Assembly: GCF_026340255.1 (NCBI RefSeq)
Contig: NZ_JAPEPJ010000001.1
Coordinates: 3,093,001 to 3,157,000 of the forward strand
Source of the DNA: Streptomyces sp. NBC_01408
Lineage (GTDB): Bacteria > Actinomycetota > Actinomycetes > Streptomycetales > Streptomycetaceae
DNA length: 64,000 nt
Reading direction: 5' to 3'
Below are positions 36,050 through 44,977 of the stretch, piece by piece. Made by a program: the position numbers and the translations under genes. The notes beneath the pieces are model-generated. The model saw only the letters and a program-made list of their open reading frames with translations. It was not told the origin of the DNA and made no database searches. The first letter of the stretch is position 1. Each line of letters begins with the position of its first letter.

Positions 36050-36445
36050 ATGTCGGAGCATCCGGACTGTGCCCTGATCCGCCGCGGCTACCAGGCCTTC
36101 GGCAAGGGAGACATGGAGACGCTGAGCACGCTGATGACGGCCGACGTCATCCACCACGTGCCCGGCAGCAACCCGCTTTCGGGGCACCACAAGGGGCGCG
36201 AGGCCGTCCTCGACCTCTACCGAAGGCTCGGGGAGGAGACCCACGGCACCTTCCAGGTCGAACTCCACACGGTCCTCGCCGACGGCCGCGGCCACGTGAT
36301 GACCTTCCACACCACACGGGCCGACCGGGGCGACCGGGGCATCGAGATCCGCGGAGGACTCTTCTTCACCATCATCGGCAACAAGATCACCGATGTCGAC
36401 GAGTGCACCGAGGACATCGACGAGAGCGACGCCTTCTGGAGCTGA
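36050..36445 (+). CDS. SnoaL-like / NTF2 fold protein
   Basis: This 131-residue protein starts MSEHPDCALIRRGYQAFGKGD. It has the NTF2/SnoaL pattern: an N-terminal helix, then METLSTLMTADVIHHVPGSNPLSGHHKGREAVLDLYRRL and a beta-rich part ending IIGNKITDVDECTEDIDESDAFWS. Such proteins are small-molecule isomerases or binding proteins. Reaction unknown. It is followed by a shared terminator. Confidence 0.85.
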   Translation: MSEHPDCALIRRGYQAFGKGDMETLSTLMTADVIHHVPGSNPLSGHHKGREAVLDLYRRLGEETHGTFQVELHTVLADGRGHVMTFHTTRADRGDRGIEIRGGLFFTIIGNKITDVDECTEDIDESDAFWS

Positions 36446-36456
36446 GCCCCGCGACG

Positions 36457-36491
36457 CCAAGGGGCCCGGGTCGCCGACCCGGGCCTCTTGG
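36457..36491. terminator. Bidirectional terminator
   Basis: A 16-bp stem with one mismatch and a 3-nt loop lies between convergent genes. Confidence 0.8.
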
Positions 36492-36507
36492 TGAAGGACT
36501 TCGCAGG

Positions 36508-36849
36508 TCAGGCCTGCTTCGGCGCCGCCTGCTGCACGACCTCGAACGACCACACCGACGAAGCCGAGGCCGCGGGCTTCGGGCGCTCACCGCCGCCCGC
36601 ACCGGCCGCACCGCCGCCGCCCTGGTGCGCGGCCTTCATCGGGCCCTCCATCCACGCCTGGAAATCCTCCTCGGAACGCCACCGCGTGTAGACCAGGTAC
36701 TGGTCGGTGCCCTCCACGGGCCGCAGCAGCTCGAACCACTCGAACCCGTCCGAACCCTCCACGGCACCCGCCCGCGAGGCGAAGCGCTGCTCCAGCACCT
36801 CCCGCTGCTCGGCGGGGACGGTCAGCGCGTTGATCTTCACGATGCTCAT
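36508..36849 (-). CDS. Antibiotic biosynthesis monooxygenase (ABM) domain protein
   Basis: This 113-residue protein starts MSIVKINALTVPAEQREVLE and has the ABM/IsdG-like ferredoxin fold: FASRAGAVEGSDGFEWFELLRPV, then QYLVYTRWRSEEDFQAWM. A Gly/Ala-rich insert (GGGGAAGAGGGE) follows. Family members include heme-degrading and quinone monooxygenases. The start ATG at 36849 is preferred over 36858. Confidence 0.85.
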   Translation of the reverse strand: MSIVKINALTVPAEQREVLEQRFASRAGAVEGSDGFEWFELLRPVEGTDQYLVYTRWRSEEDFQAWMEGPMKAAHQGGGGAAGAGGGERPKPAASASSVWSFEVVQQAAPKQA

Positions 36850-36968
36850 GCACGCCATCCTAGGTATCCCGCGGGAGATAACCTCGTCCAGGTAATGAAG
36901 CGGTGCATGAAACGCGGCAGCCAGGCGAAGTCAGGGTTGCGGTCAACACGGCGGGAGGCCGGCGAGGC

Positions 36969-39023
36969 GTGGCTAACGCGGCGGAGCACAGTGGTGCGAA
37001 CGGACATGCCGGGGTCATAGGCGGTAGCGGCAGACTGGGGGCGGCGCGCCTGCTCCTGTGGGCGCTGGCGGGGGCCCTGGCCGTCAGACAGGCCGCCGCC
37101 GTGCTGCGCGTGCCGCCCGGAGAGTGGCTCAGCGGGTTCCACCTCCCCGGCAGCCTGCCCGGGTCGCTGTACGACGCCGGGCAGTTCACCGGCACCCCCT
37201 TCGCCGGGCTCGTCCTCAAGCCGCTGACCGGCTTCGCGGCCCCCTCCCTGGAGGTGGCCTGGACCTGCGTGACCCTGCTGTTCGTCGCCGCGATCGGGCT
37301 GGTCGCCGCGCGGGCCCTGCCCGACCCGGTCCCGCGGCGCACCGCGCTGCTGGCCGCGCCCGTGCTGGTCGCGCTGATGATGATCTCGCTGCCCGTGCGC
37401 GAGGCCGCCTCGCCGGGACAGACCGCCGTGCTGCCGGTGCTGCTGGTCCTCCTGGCCGTCTTCCGGGTGCCCGGCGACCGGCCCGCGGGCTTCCTCATCG
37501 GCCTCGCCGCGGCCCTCCAGCCCGCCCTGCTGCTCTTCGCCCCCCTGCTGTGGCTGTCCGGGCGCCGGCCGACCGCCGGGGCCGCGGCCGTGACCTTCGC
37601 CGGGGCCACCGCCCTGTCCTGGGCGGCCATGCCGCGCGACTCCTGGACGTACTGGGCCGAGCACCTGGCCGGAGCGGGCCTCGGCGGCGCGCCCGACAGC
37701 CTCGCCAACCAGTCCGTGCACGGGGCGCTGCTGCGCCTCGGCCTGACCGGACCCGTCGAGATACTGCTCTACGTCGCCCTCGCGGCCGGGATCGCCTGGA
37801 TCGGCCTGCGCCGCGCCGTCCGCTACGCCCGCGACGGGCAGCTGCTGCTCGCCGTCGCCGTCACCGGCTGCGTGGCCGTCGCCGTCTCCCCGGCGGGCTG
37901 GCGCCACCAGCTGCTGTGGGTGCTGCTGGCCGTAGCGGGCAAGGTAGGCAAGCGGGCCGCCGACCGGCCCGTGTGGCCGGTGGCCGTGGTCCTGGCCATG
38001 ACCCTGCCGAGCGCGGTGCTGCTGCCGAACCTGGCCGCGCTGGCCCCCGTACGCGACAACGTCCTGCTGCTCGCCGCGCTGGCGGCGGCCTGCGCCGTGC
38101 CGTTCCTGCCGCGCTCGTCGCCGTACTGGCGCGAGCCCGTGCCGACCGCGTACGGGCGCCCGGCCGAGGCCCGCTGGGCGCGGGTGCCGCTGCTGCCGTT
38201 CTGGCGGCGCGTACTGTCCCGCCCCAACCTGCTGCTGGAACTGCTGCTGATACGGGTCGGGTACTCGCTCTACTCGCACATCCGGGCCGCCGCGCCCACC
38301 AGCCGCAGCCTCGCCGAGGGCAACGGCAGCCAGATCCTCGGCATCGAGCGGGCGCTGGGCATCGACATCGAGCACGCCGTGAACCATGCCGTGGTGAACA
38401 CGCCCTGGCTGGAGGCCTTCTTCAACTTCTACTACACCTCCTTCCACTTCGTCGTTCCGCTGGCGATCCTCGCCGTCCTGTACTGGCGCCGCCCCGGGGA
38501 CTACCGCTGGGCCCGCGCCTCGCTCGGCCTGGCCACCGTCCTCGCCCTCGTCGGCTTCTGGCTCTACCCGCTCGCGCCGCCGCGCCTGATGCCCGGCCTC
38601 GGCTTCGTCGACACCGTGCACGGACCGCAGGACCTCGCCAACCCCTCGTACGGGGCCATGACCGCAATCTCCAACCAGTACGCGGCGATGCCCTCGCTGC
38701 ACTTCGGCTGGTCGCTGTGGTGCGGCATCGTGATCGTCGTCCTCGCGCCGAAGGGCTGGCAGAAGCTCCTCGGGGCGCTGCACCCGCTGATCACGGTCTG
38801 CGCGATCGTCGCCACCGCCAACCACTGGCTGCTGGACGCGGTCGGCGGTGCGGTCGTCGTGTCGGCCGGTTTCGGGCTCGTGTACGTGCTGTCCGGGCCC
38901 CGCGGTCTGCAGGTGAGCCTTCCGGGCCAGCGGGCGTCGTCCACCGCGGCCGAAGCCGAAGCGGGGACCGCGGCCGGTCCCGGAGACAGGGTGCGCACGC
39001 CGGCCCGCTCCGGGCCGGCGTAG
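36969..39023 (+). CDS. Bifunctional GT87 glycosyltransferase / PAP2 phosphatase
   Basis: This protein of about 684 residues has many transmembrane helices. The N-terminal half (to ~residue 380) resembles GT87/DUF2029 polyprenyl-phosphate-mannose-dependent mannosyltransferases (LPGSLYDAGQFTGTPFAGL, MLPVREAASPGQTAVLPVL-like region). The C-terminal half is a PAP2-type phosphatase (MPSLHFGWSLWCG and TANHWLLDAVGGAVV, with catalytic His residues and Asp), as in AUR1-like enzymes. GTG 36969 follows GGGAGG; GTG 36903 is also in frame. It may build and process a cell-envelope glycolipid. Confidence 0.85.
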   Translation: MANAAEHSGANGHAGVIGGSGRLGAARLLLWALAGALAVRQAAAVLRVPPGEWLSGFHLPGSLPGSLYDAGQFTGTPFAGLVLKPLTGFAAPSLEVAWTCVTLLFVAAIGLVAARALPDPVPRRTALLAAPVLVALMMISLPVREAASPGQTAVLPVLLVLLAVFRVPGDRPAGFLIGLAAALQPALLLFAPLLWLSGRRPTAGAAAVTFAGATALSWAAMPRDSWTYWAEHLAGAGLGGAPDSLANQSVHGALLRLGLTGPVEILLYVALAAGIAWIGLRRAVRYARDGQLLLAVAVTGCVAVAVSPAGWRHQLLWVLLAVAGKVGKRAADRPVWPVAVVLAMTLPSAVLLPNLAALAPVRDNVLLLAALAAACAVPFLPRSSPYWREPVPTAYGRPAEARWARVPLLPFWRRVLSRPNLLLELLLIRVGYSLYSHIRAAAPTSRSLAEGNGSQILGIERALGIDIEHAVNHAVVNTPWLEAFFNFYYTSFHFVVPLAILAVLYWRRPGDYRWARASLGLATVLALVGFWLYPLAPPRLMPGLGFVDTVHGPQDLANPSYGAMTAISNQYAAMPSLHFGWSLWCGIVIVVLAPKGWQKLLGALHPLITVCAIVATANHWLLDAVGGAVVVSAGFGLVYVLSGPRGLQVSLPGQRASSTAAEAEAGTAAGPGDRVRTPARSGPA

Positions 39024-39064
39024 CGGCACACGGACCCCGTCCGGTCCCCGTCCGCCCGCGCTCG

Positions 39065-39105
39065 GAACGCCGCCGGGACCCGCACAGGGCCTTCCGGCGG
39101 CGTTC
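39065..39105 (+). terminator. Hairpin terminator after GT87/PAP2
   Basis: GAACGCCGCCGG and CCGGCGGCGTTC form a 12-bp stem 42 nt after the stop. Confidence 0.75.
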
Positions 39106-39270
39106 GCGTTCAGGAGCCGAGATGCGAGGGCGCCGGATCCCGCGCACGATGATCAGGGGGCGTCCGACCGCTCAGGGGAGCACCGGTCCGCCGGACTTCG
39201 CAGACGGTGAGGGGGAATCCGGTACACCCCGGTGCCGCACGGCTTCGAGTGCGAGGAAAAGGGGAGAACT

Positions 39271-40197
39271 ATGAGGAAATCCCTGGTGGCCGCGCTTGTC
39301 ACCGCCGTGACGGCCGTCCTGTCGGTCGGTACGGGCCCGCCAGCGAACGCCGCTTCGGAGTACTGCACGCAGACGACCCCGAACACCTCGATGCTGCTCT
39401 ACAACGACGTCACCGGCGCGGCCGTGTCCGGCACCCTCGCGGCCGGGCGCTGGCAGCAGAAGGCAGCGTTCACCCTCCCGGAGGACTACACGAGCGCCGC
39501 CGTGAGCCGGGACTCGCTGCTGCTGTGGAACGCGTTCAGAGGCGAGGGCGAGAGCGGCACGTTCACGGACGGCAAGTACACCCGCGTGAAGGTCTTCGAC
39601 GACGCCTTGGACGGGTGGCACTACCCCGCGGCGTCGGGTGACTCCGTGCTCCTGTACAAGCCATGGGGCGACCGCGTGATGACGGGTACCCTGAAGAACG
39701 GCGTGTACCAGCAGGTGCGGGAGTACGACGACATCGGTGAAGGCTGGCAGGTCATGGGCAGTTCCTGCGACACGATGGTCTTCGTGAAGAGCACGGAACA
39801 GGCGTCAGGGGACGACCTGGTCTCCCTGACGTACGGGACGCTCCAGAACGGCGTCTACACGCAGGTCGGATCAAGGGACGGAGACGCGTTCCTGGCAGAC
39901 CTGGCGACCGAGAACGGAGACCTGATCGCGACCAAGGACTCCGTCCTGGCCTTCTCGCCCACGGACGCCGAGTTCGTCTACAAGGTGGGCACGGCGACCG
40001 ACGGCAAGGTCAGTGCCTTCCGCGACGGCGGCACCTCCGGCGTCTGGGAAACGGTGTCCCGGACCGCGGACAGCGTGCTCTTCTACAACCGGGACGGGAC
40101 CGCCCGGACCTCGACGCTGAGCGGGGGCCACTACGCCGACGTCGGTCCGCTCGCCGGTCTCTCCCCGCACTGGTCGATCATCGCAGGCGGCGTGTAG
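39271..40197 (+). CDS. Secreted repeat protein, possible six-bladed propeller
   Basis: This 308-residue exported protein has a signal peptide (residues ~1-27, VTAVTAVLSVGTGPPANAAS). The mature part is six copies of a ~45-residue motif, D(S/T)(V/L)L(L/F)(Y/W)N...SGTL..G.Y..V, for example NTSMLLYND, DSLLLWNAF, DSVLLYKPW, DTMVFVKST, DSVLAFSPT and DSVLFYNRD. This suggests a small six-bladed beta-propeller, perhaps a lectin or binding protein. Start ATG 39271 with AAAAGGGGAG. No named family is recognised with confidence. Confidence 0.75.
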   Translation: MRKSLVAALVTAVTAVLSVGTGPPANAASEYCTQTTPNTSMLLYNDVTGAAVSGTLAAGRWQQKAAFTLPEDYTSAAVSRDSLLLWNAFRGEGESGTFTDGKYTRVKVFDDALDGWHYPAASGDSVLLYKPWGDRVMTGTLKNGVYQQVREYDDIGEGWQVMGSSCDTMVFVKSTEQASGDDLVSLTYGTLQNGVYTQVGSRDGDAFLADLATENGDLIATKDSVLAFSPTDAEFVYKVGTATDGKVSAFRDGGTSGVWETVSRTADSVLFYNRDGTARTSTLSGGHYADVGPLAGLSPHWSIIAGGV

Positions 40198-40242
40198 CCC
40201 CCCGCCCGTACGCAGGCCGCGCAGGCCGAAGGGGCACACGGG

Positions 40243-40284
40243 CCGAAGGGGCGCCGGGGCACACGTGCCCCGGCGCCCCTTCGG
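40243..40284. terminator. Very strong hairpin between convergent genes
   Basis: A perfect 20-bp stem with only 2 nt in the loop (centre GGCAC-AC-GTGCC). It lies between the secreted protein and the P450 gene. Confidence 0.88.
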
Positions 40285-40427
40285 TGGATCGCCGCGTTCT
40301 GCCATGATCGGCCCCCGGCGGTCGTGCCGCCACTCGGGGAGCCTGCCGGACGGCGGACGGCGGACGGCGGGCGGCAGGGGCCGGGGCGTGGGTGGGGTGG
40401 CCCCTGCCGTGCTGGGTGGGTCGCGGG

Positions 40428-41672
40428 TCAGGGGTGGCTGACCCGGAGTTCCTTGATGCCGTTGAGCCAGGCCGCGCGCAGGCGCCGCGGGTCCTCGCCG
40501 GTCAGGCGCAGGTCGGGCAGGGCGTCGGCGAGCGCGTTGAAGATCAGGTCGATCTCCATGATCGCCAGGGATTTGCCGAGGCAGAAGTGCGGACCGCCGC
40601 CGCCGAAGCCCAGGTGCGGGTTCGGGTCGCGGCTGATGTCGAAGGCGTCCGGGTTCTCGAAGACCTCGGGGTCGTGGTTGGCGGAGGAGTAGAAGAGCCC
40701 CACCCGGTCGCCCGCCTTGATCTTCTGCCCGCCCAGCTCGGTGTCCTGGGTGGCGGTGCGCTGGAAGGACACCACCGGGGTGGCCCAGCGGACGATCTCC
40801 TCCGCGGCCGTGGACGGCCGGGTCGCCTTGTACAGCTCCCACTGCTCGGGGTGGGTCAGGAAGGCGTGCATGCCGTGGCTGATGGCGTTGCGGGTGGTCT
40901 CGTTGCCCGCGACCGCCAGCAGCAGGACGAAGAAGCCGAACTCGTCCGAGCCGAGGTTGCCCTGGCCCTCCGCCGCTACGAGTTGGGTGACGATGTCCTT
41001 GGCCGGGCACTCCTTGCGCTCGGCGGAGAGGTTCATGGCGTAGCCGATGAGCTCCATCGCCGCGTTGGCGCCGACCTCCTCGGTGATCGCGTACTCCGGG
41101 TCGTCGTAGGCGATCATCTTGTTCGACCAGTCGAAGATCTTGGAGCGGTCCTTCTGCGGTACGCCGATCAGTTCGGCGATGGCCTGCAGCGGGAGTTCGC
41201 ACGCCACCCGCGTGACGAAGTCGAAGCTGCCGTCGCCCGAGGCCGCCAGCGCCTCCTCGACGATCTTCCGGGCCCGGTCCCGCAGCGCCTCCTCCAGTCC
41301 GCGGATGGCCCGCGGGGTGAAGCCGCGCTGCACGATCTGGCGTACGCGCGTGTGTTCCGGCGGATCCATGTTCAGCATGATCAGGCGCTGGGCATCTATC
41401 GCATCGCGCTGGATGTGCTCGTTGAAGCGGATGATCGCGGTGTTGACGGTGGAGGAGAAGAGCTCCGGGTGCGTGGAGACGTACTTGACGTCCGCGTGCC
41501 GGGTCACGGCCCAGTAGCCCTCGTCGTCGAAGCCGGTGACGCCTCGCCGCTGCGGGCACCACCACACCGGTGCGGTCTGCCGCAGCTGGGCGAACTCCGG
41601 GAGCGGGACCCGGCTTTGGAGCAGGTCGGGGTCGGTGGCGTCGAAGCCTTCGGGCAGCGCGGGACAGGACAT
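40428..41672 (-). CDS. Cytochrome P450, CYP125/steroid C27-hydroxylase-like
   Basis: This 414-residue bacterial class I P450 has the I-helix AGNETTRNAISHG, the K-helix EEIVR, and the heme loop GFGGGGPHFCLG with Cys at about residue 364. FQRTATQDTELGGQKIKAGDRVGLFYSSANHD-type sequence (seen as FQRTATQDTELGG and AGDRVGLFYSSANHD) is strongly like CYP125/CYP142, which oxidise the cholesterol side chain. It is divergent from the thiolase, with a KstR-like site at 41721-41734. Start ATG 41672. The ferredoxin at 53574 is a plausible electron donor. Confidence 0.88.
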   Translation of the reverse strand: MSCPALPEGFDATDPDLLQSRVPLPEFAQLRQTAPVWWCPQRRGVTGFDDEGYWAVTRHADVKYVSTHPELFSSTVNTAIIRFNEHIQRDAIDAQRLIMLNMDPPEHTRVRQIVQRGFTPRAIRGLEEALRDRARKIVEEALAASGDGSFDFVTRVACELPLQAIAELIGVPQKDRSKIFDWSNKMIAYDDPEYAITEEVGANAAMELIGYAMNLSAERKECPAKDIVTQLVAAEGQGNLGSDEFGFFVLLLAVAGNETTRNAISHGMHAFLTHPEQWELYKATRPSTAAEEIVRWATPVVSFQRTATQDTELGGQKIKAGDRVGLFYSSANHDPEVFENPDAFDISRDPNPHLGFGGGGPHFCLGKSLAIMEIDLIFNALADALPDLRLTGEDPRRLRAAWLNGIKELRVSHP

Positions 41673-41720
41673 CGGGGCAACTCCAAAGTCTGACGGAGCA
41701 TCAGAAGTTGGCTTGAAGGT

Positions 41721-41734
41721 AGTAACGAGTTCTA
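41721..41734. promoter_or_regulatory. KstR-like operator, P450 promoter
   Basis: AGTAACGAGTTCTA matches TnnAACnnGTTnnA at all specified positions except the first, 49 bp upstream of the P450 start. Confidence 0.6.
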
Positions 41735-41836
41735 GAAGTGACAAGAGTCGGGGCGTCAACTGTTGCGTGTGGAATCCGTGCAGGCCGCGTGCAAGACCCT
41801 TGCGTGACGGGGGTCCGGGTCATAAGACTGCGGGGA

Positions 41837-43085
<1,249 letters not shown>

Positions 43086-43086
43086 G

Positions 43087-43130
43087 CCCGTAGGGGGTGC
43101 CCGCCGGTCAGGCAGGACACCCCCTACGGG
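43087..43130 (+). terminator. Terminator after the thiolase
   Basis: CCCGTAGGGGGTG and CACCCCCTACGGG form a perfect 13-bp stem right after the stop codon. Confidence 0.85.
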
Positions 43131-43162
43131 CGGCGCGCACCGAGCCCAGTGGGATGGGAAGC

Positions 43163-43211
43163 CGAAGGCCCCGGGGGCCGGACCTGGGGAGGCCGGCCGC
43201 CGGGGCCTTCG
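43163..43211. terminator. Second hairpin in the convergent gap
   Basis: CGAAGGCCCCGG and CCGGGGCCTTCG form a 12-bp stem with a long GC-rich loop. Confidence 0.6.
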
Positions 43212-43241
43212 CATGCGTGCGGGGCTGCCGCGTACGCAAAG

Positions 43242-43271
43242 ACGCTCGGCCGGGGTGTCCCGGCCGAGCGT
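43242..43271. terminator. Terminator with T tract between thiolase and SLT genes
   Basis: ACGCTCGGCCGGG and CCCGGCCGAGCGT form a perfect 13-bp stem with a 4-nt loop, followed by TTTT on the plus strand. It can serve both flanking genes. Confidence 0.85.
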
Positions 43272-43281
43272 TTTCGTGCGT

Positions 43282-43308
43282 CTGCTGCGTCTGCTGCGTC
43301 TGCTGCGT
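43282..43308. repeat. 9-bp microsatellite (CTGCTGCGT)x3
   Basis: Three exact 9-bp units lie just beyond the 3' end of the SLT gene. Confidence 0.8.
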
Positions 43309-43325
43309 CTGGTGCCGCTGGTGGC

Positions 43326-43730
43326 TTAGTACCAGTGGTTGTTCTGCCAGAAGTTCCAGGCGCCGACGGGGCTGCCGTAGCGCTCGTTCATGTAGTCCAG
43401 GCCCCACTTGATCTGGGTGGCCGGGTTGGTCTTCCAGTCGGCGCCCGCGGAGGCCATCTTCGAGGCCGGCAGGGCCTGGACCAGGCCGTAGGCGCCGGAG
43501 GAGGCGTTCGTGGCCTTGTAGTCCCAGCCGCTCTCGTGGGACACGATGTTGTTGAAGGCGGCGAACTGGGCCGGGTCCTTGATCATCTGCTGGGCGATCG
43601 CCTTGGCGCTCGTCGGGGCGGCCTGCGCGGGAACCGCGGCAAGCATGGAACCGGCGACGCCCAGGGCGAGGACGGTACCCGCGAGGGTCTTCTTGGAAGC
43701 GGCGATGCGGCGGATGACGGCGTTGGACAC
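43326..43730 (-). CDS. Secreted SLT-type transglycosylase
   Basis: This 134-residue exported protein has a signal peptide (residues ~1-38, TLAGTVLALGVAGSMLAAVPAQAA) and a compact lysozyme-like SLT domain. The catalytic Glu is in NIVSHESGWDYKATN (about residue 66), followed by SSGAYGLVQALPASKMASAG and IKWGLDYMNERYGSPVGAWNFW. Such enzymes cut peptidoglycan, and related small Streptomyces proteins act in germination and growth. GTG 43730 was chosen from GGAAGG upstream and the signal peptide. Confidence 0.88.
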   Translation of the reverse strand: MSNAVIRRIAASKKTLAGTVLALGVAGSMLAAVPAQAAPTSAKAIAQQMIKDPAQFAAFNNIVSHESGWDYKATNASSGAYGLVQALPASKMASAGADWKTNPATQIKWGLDYMNERYGSPVGAWNFWQNNHWY

Positions 43731-44065
43731 GGATGAACCTTCCGAAGGGGACAAGGGCGGTCGCGGCATGCCGAAGACATGCGTGAGCCACTCACGCGGT
43801 GGAGAGGGGTTCGTCGGCGGCGGGTGAAGTACCCCTGTCGCCCTGCGACTCATCCAGTTCTACAGAGGTCCCCACCCCCTGGCAACGACCGCTCTTACTA
43901 GCGGTCCTCGCAGCCGGGGCCCCACGGCCCCCGGCGGGGGTGGGGGGTGTCCGTGCAGGTGGGGGCCGGTTCGGAGAGGGGTATATGGGGTGTTTTGGGG
44001 CTACTATTCTGGTTCGTATGTGACCTGGGTCCTATGGGGCGGGTCACCGCCGGGGGGCCCGGATG
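43731..44065. other. Intergenic region upstream of SLT gene
   Basis: No gene is seen in these 335 bp. Two short hairpins are visible: GCGTGAG-CCA-CTCACGC near 43781 and GACCGCT-loop-AGCGGTC at 43888-43907. It holds the SLT promoter and leader. I looked for a ydaO (c-di-AMP) riboswitch and could not find its conserved blocks. Confidence 0.4.
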
Positions 44066-44977
44066 TCACCCTGTGGAGTCGTTCGTACCCCTTTGGGGGG
44101 TGTGGTCCGGGCCACTTCCCACCCCGGAATCGAAGGCCACCGGCGCATCGAAGGCAGCTTTCCTCGTCGCCCGGCGCAACGCCTTCAGCAGCGTGGCGCC
44201 CAGGGTGAGGGTCAGTACGACGGTCAGCGCGGCCCGGCCCAGGTCCCAGCCCACCGAGGTCGCCAGGCAGTACGCGACGAAACGCGCCAGGTTCGCGGAC
44301 ACCGGGTCACCGGGATGGAAGGAGATGCCCTGCCCCATGCCCTGCAGGATCACCCAGCCCTGGAGGTTCATGACCGTGCCGTACGCGAACGAGCCCGCGC
44401 AGCCGTACGCCGCCAGCATCGCCAGCTCCGCCCGGCCCCGGATCCGCTCCGGTCCCGGCAGCAGCCCGGCGCCCAGCGAGAACCAGCCCAGGGCCAGCAT
44501 CTGGAACGGCATCCACGGCCCGACCCCGCCCGTCAGCAGCGCGGACGCGAACATCGTCACCGAGCCCAGGACGAAACCGAAGCCGGGGCCGAGGACGCGG
44601 CCGCTCAGCACCATCAGGAAGAACATCGGCTCCAGGCCGGCCGTCCCCGCGCCCAGGGGTCTGAGCGCCGCCCCGACGGCGGCGAGCACGCCGAGCATCG
44701 CCACCGCCTTGGCGTCCATGCCGTCGTCGGCGATCGTCGCGACGACGACGGCGACGAGGAGGGGGAGCAGGGCCGCGAAGAGCCAGGGGGCGTCCTGGGA
44801 GTGGGCGAGGCCGGACTGGCGGTCGGCGAGCAGCGGCCAGCCGAAGGCCGCGATGCCGATCAGGGTGACCAGCACCAGGGCGGCCGCCGCCCGCGGGCCG
44901 ATGCGGACGGGGCGGACGGGGTGGCCGGGGCGGACGGGGTGGCCGGGGCGGCTGGGGCGGCCGGGGGCGCGGCTCAC
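44066..44977 (-). CDS. ECF transporter S component (predicted cobalamin)
   Basis: This 303-residue membrane protein has about six helices (RAAAALVLVTLIGIAAFGWPLL, LFAALLPLLVAVVVATIA, AVAMLGVLAAVGAALRPLG and others). The motif ALRPLGAGTAGLEPMFF and GVGPWMPFQMLALGW are typical of the S-component group used for cobalamin or queuosine-like substrates. GTG 44977 overlaps the EcfA stop (GTGA). As the last gene of a B12-riboswitch operon it probably binds cobalamin or a corrinoid. The N-terminus has the repeat RPGHPVRPGHPVRPV. Confidence 0.85.
   Translation of the reverse strand: MSRAPGRPSRPGHPVRPGHPVRPVRIGPRAAAALVLVTLIGIAAFGWPLLADRQSGLAHSQDAPWLFAALLPLLVAVVVATIADDGMDAKAVAMLGVLAAVGAALRPLGAGTAGLEPMFFLMVLSGRVLGPGFGFVLGSVTMFASALLTGGVGPWMPFQMLALGWFSLGAGLLPGPERIRGRAELAMLAAYGCAGSFAYGTVMNLQGWVILQGMGQGISFHPGDPVSANLARFVAYCLATSVGWDLGRAALTVVLTLTLGATLLKALRRATRKAAFDAPVAFDSGVGSGPDHTPQRGTNDSTG

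Noticed and set aside
43731..44065. ydaO (c-di-AMP) riboswitch before the SLT transglycosylase
   Set aside because: Such riboswitches do precede cell-wall hydrolases in Streptomyces, but the conserved blocks could not be found in either strand here.
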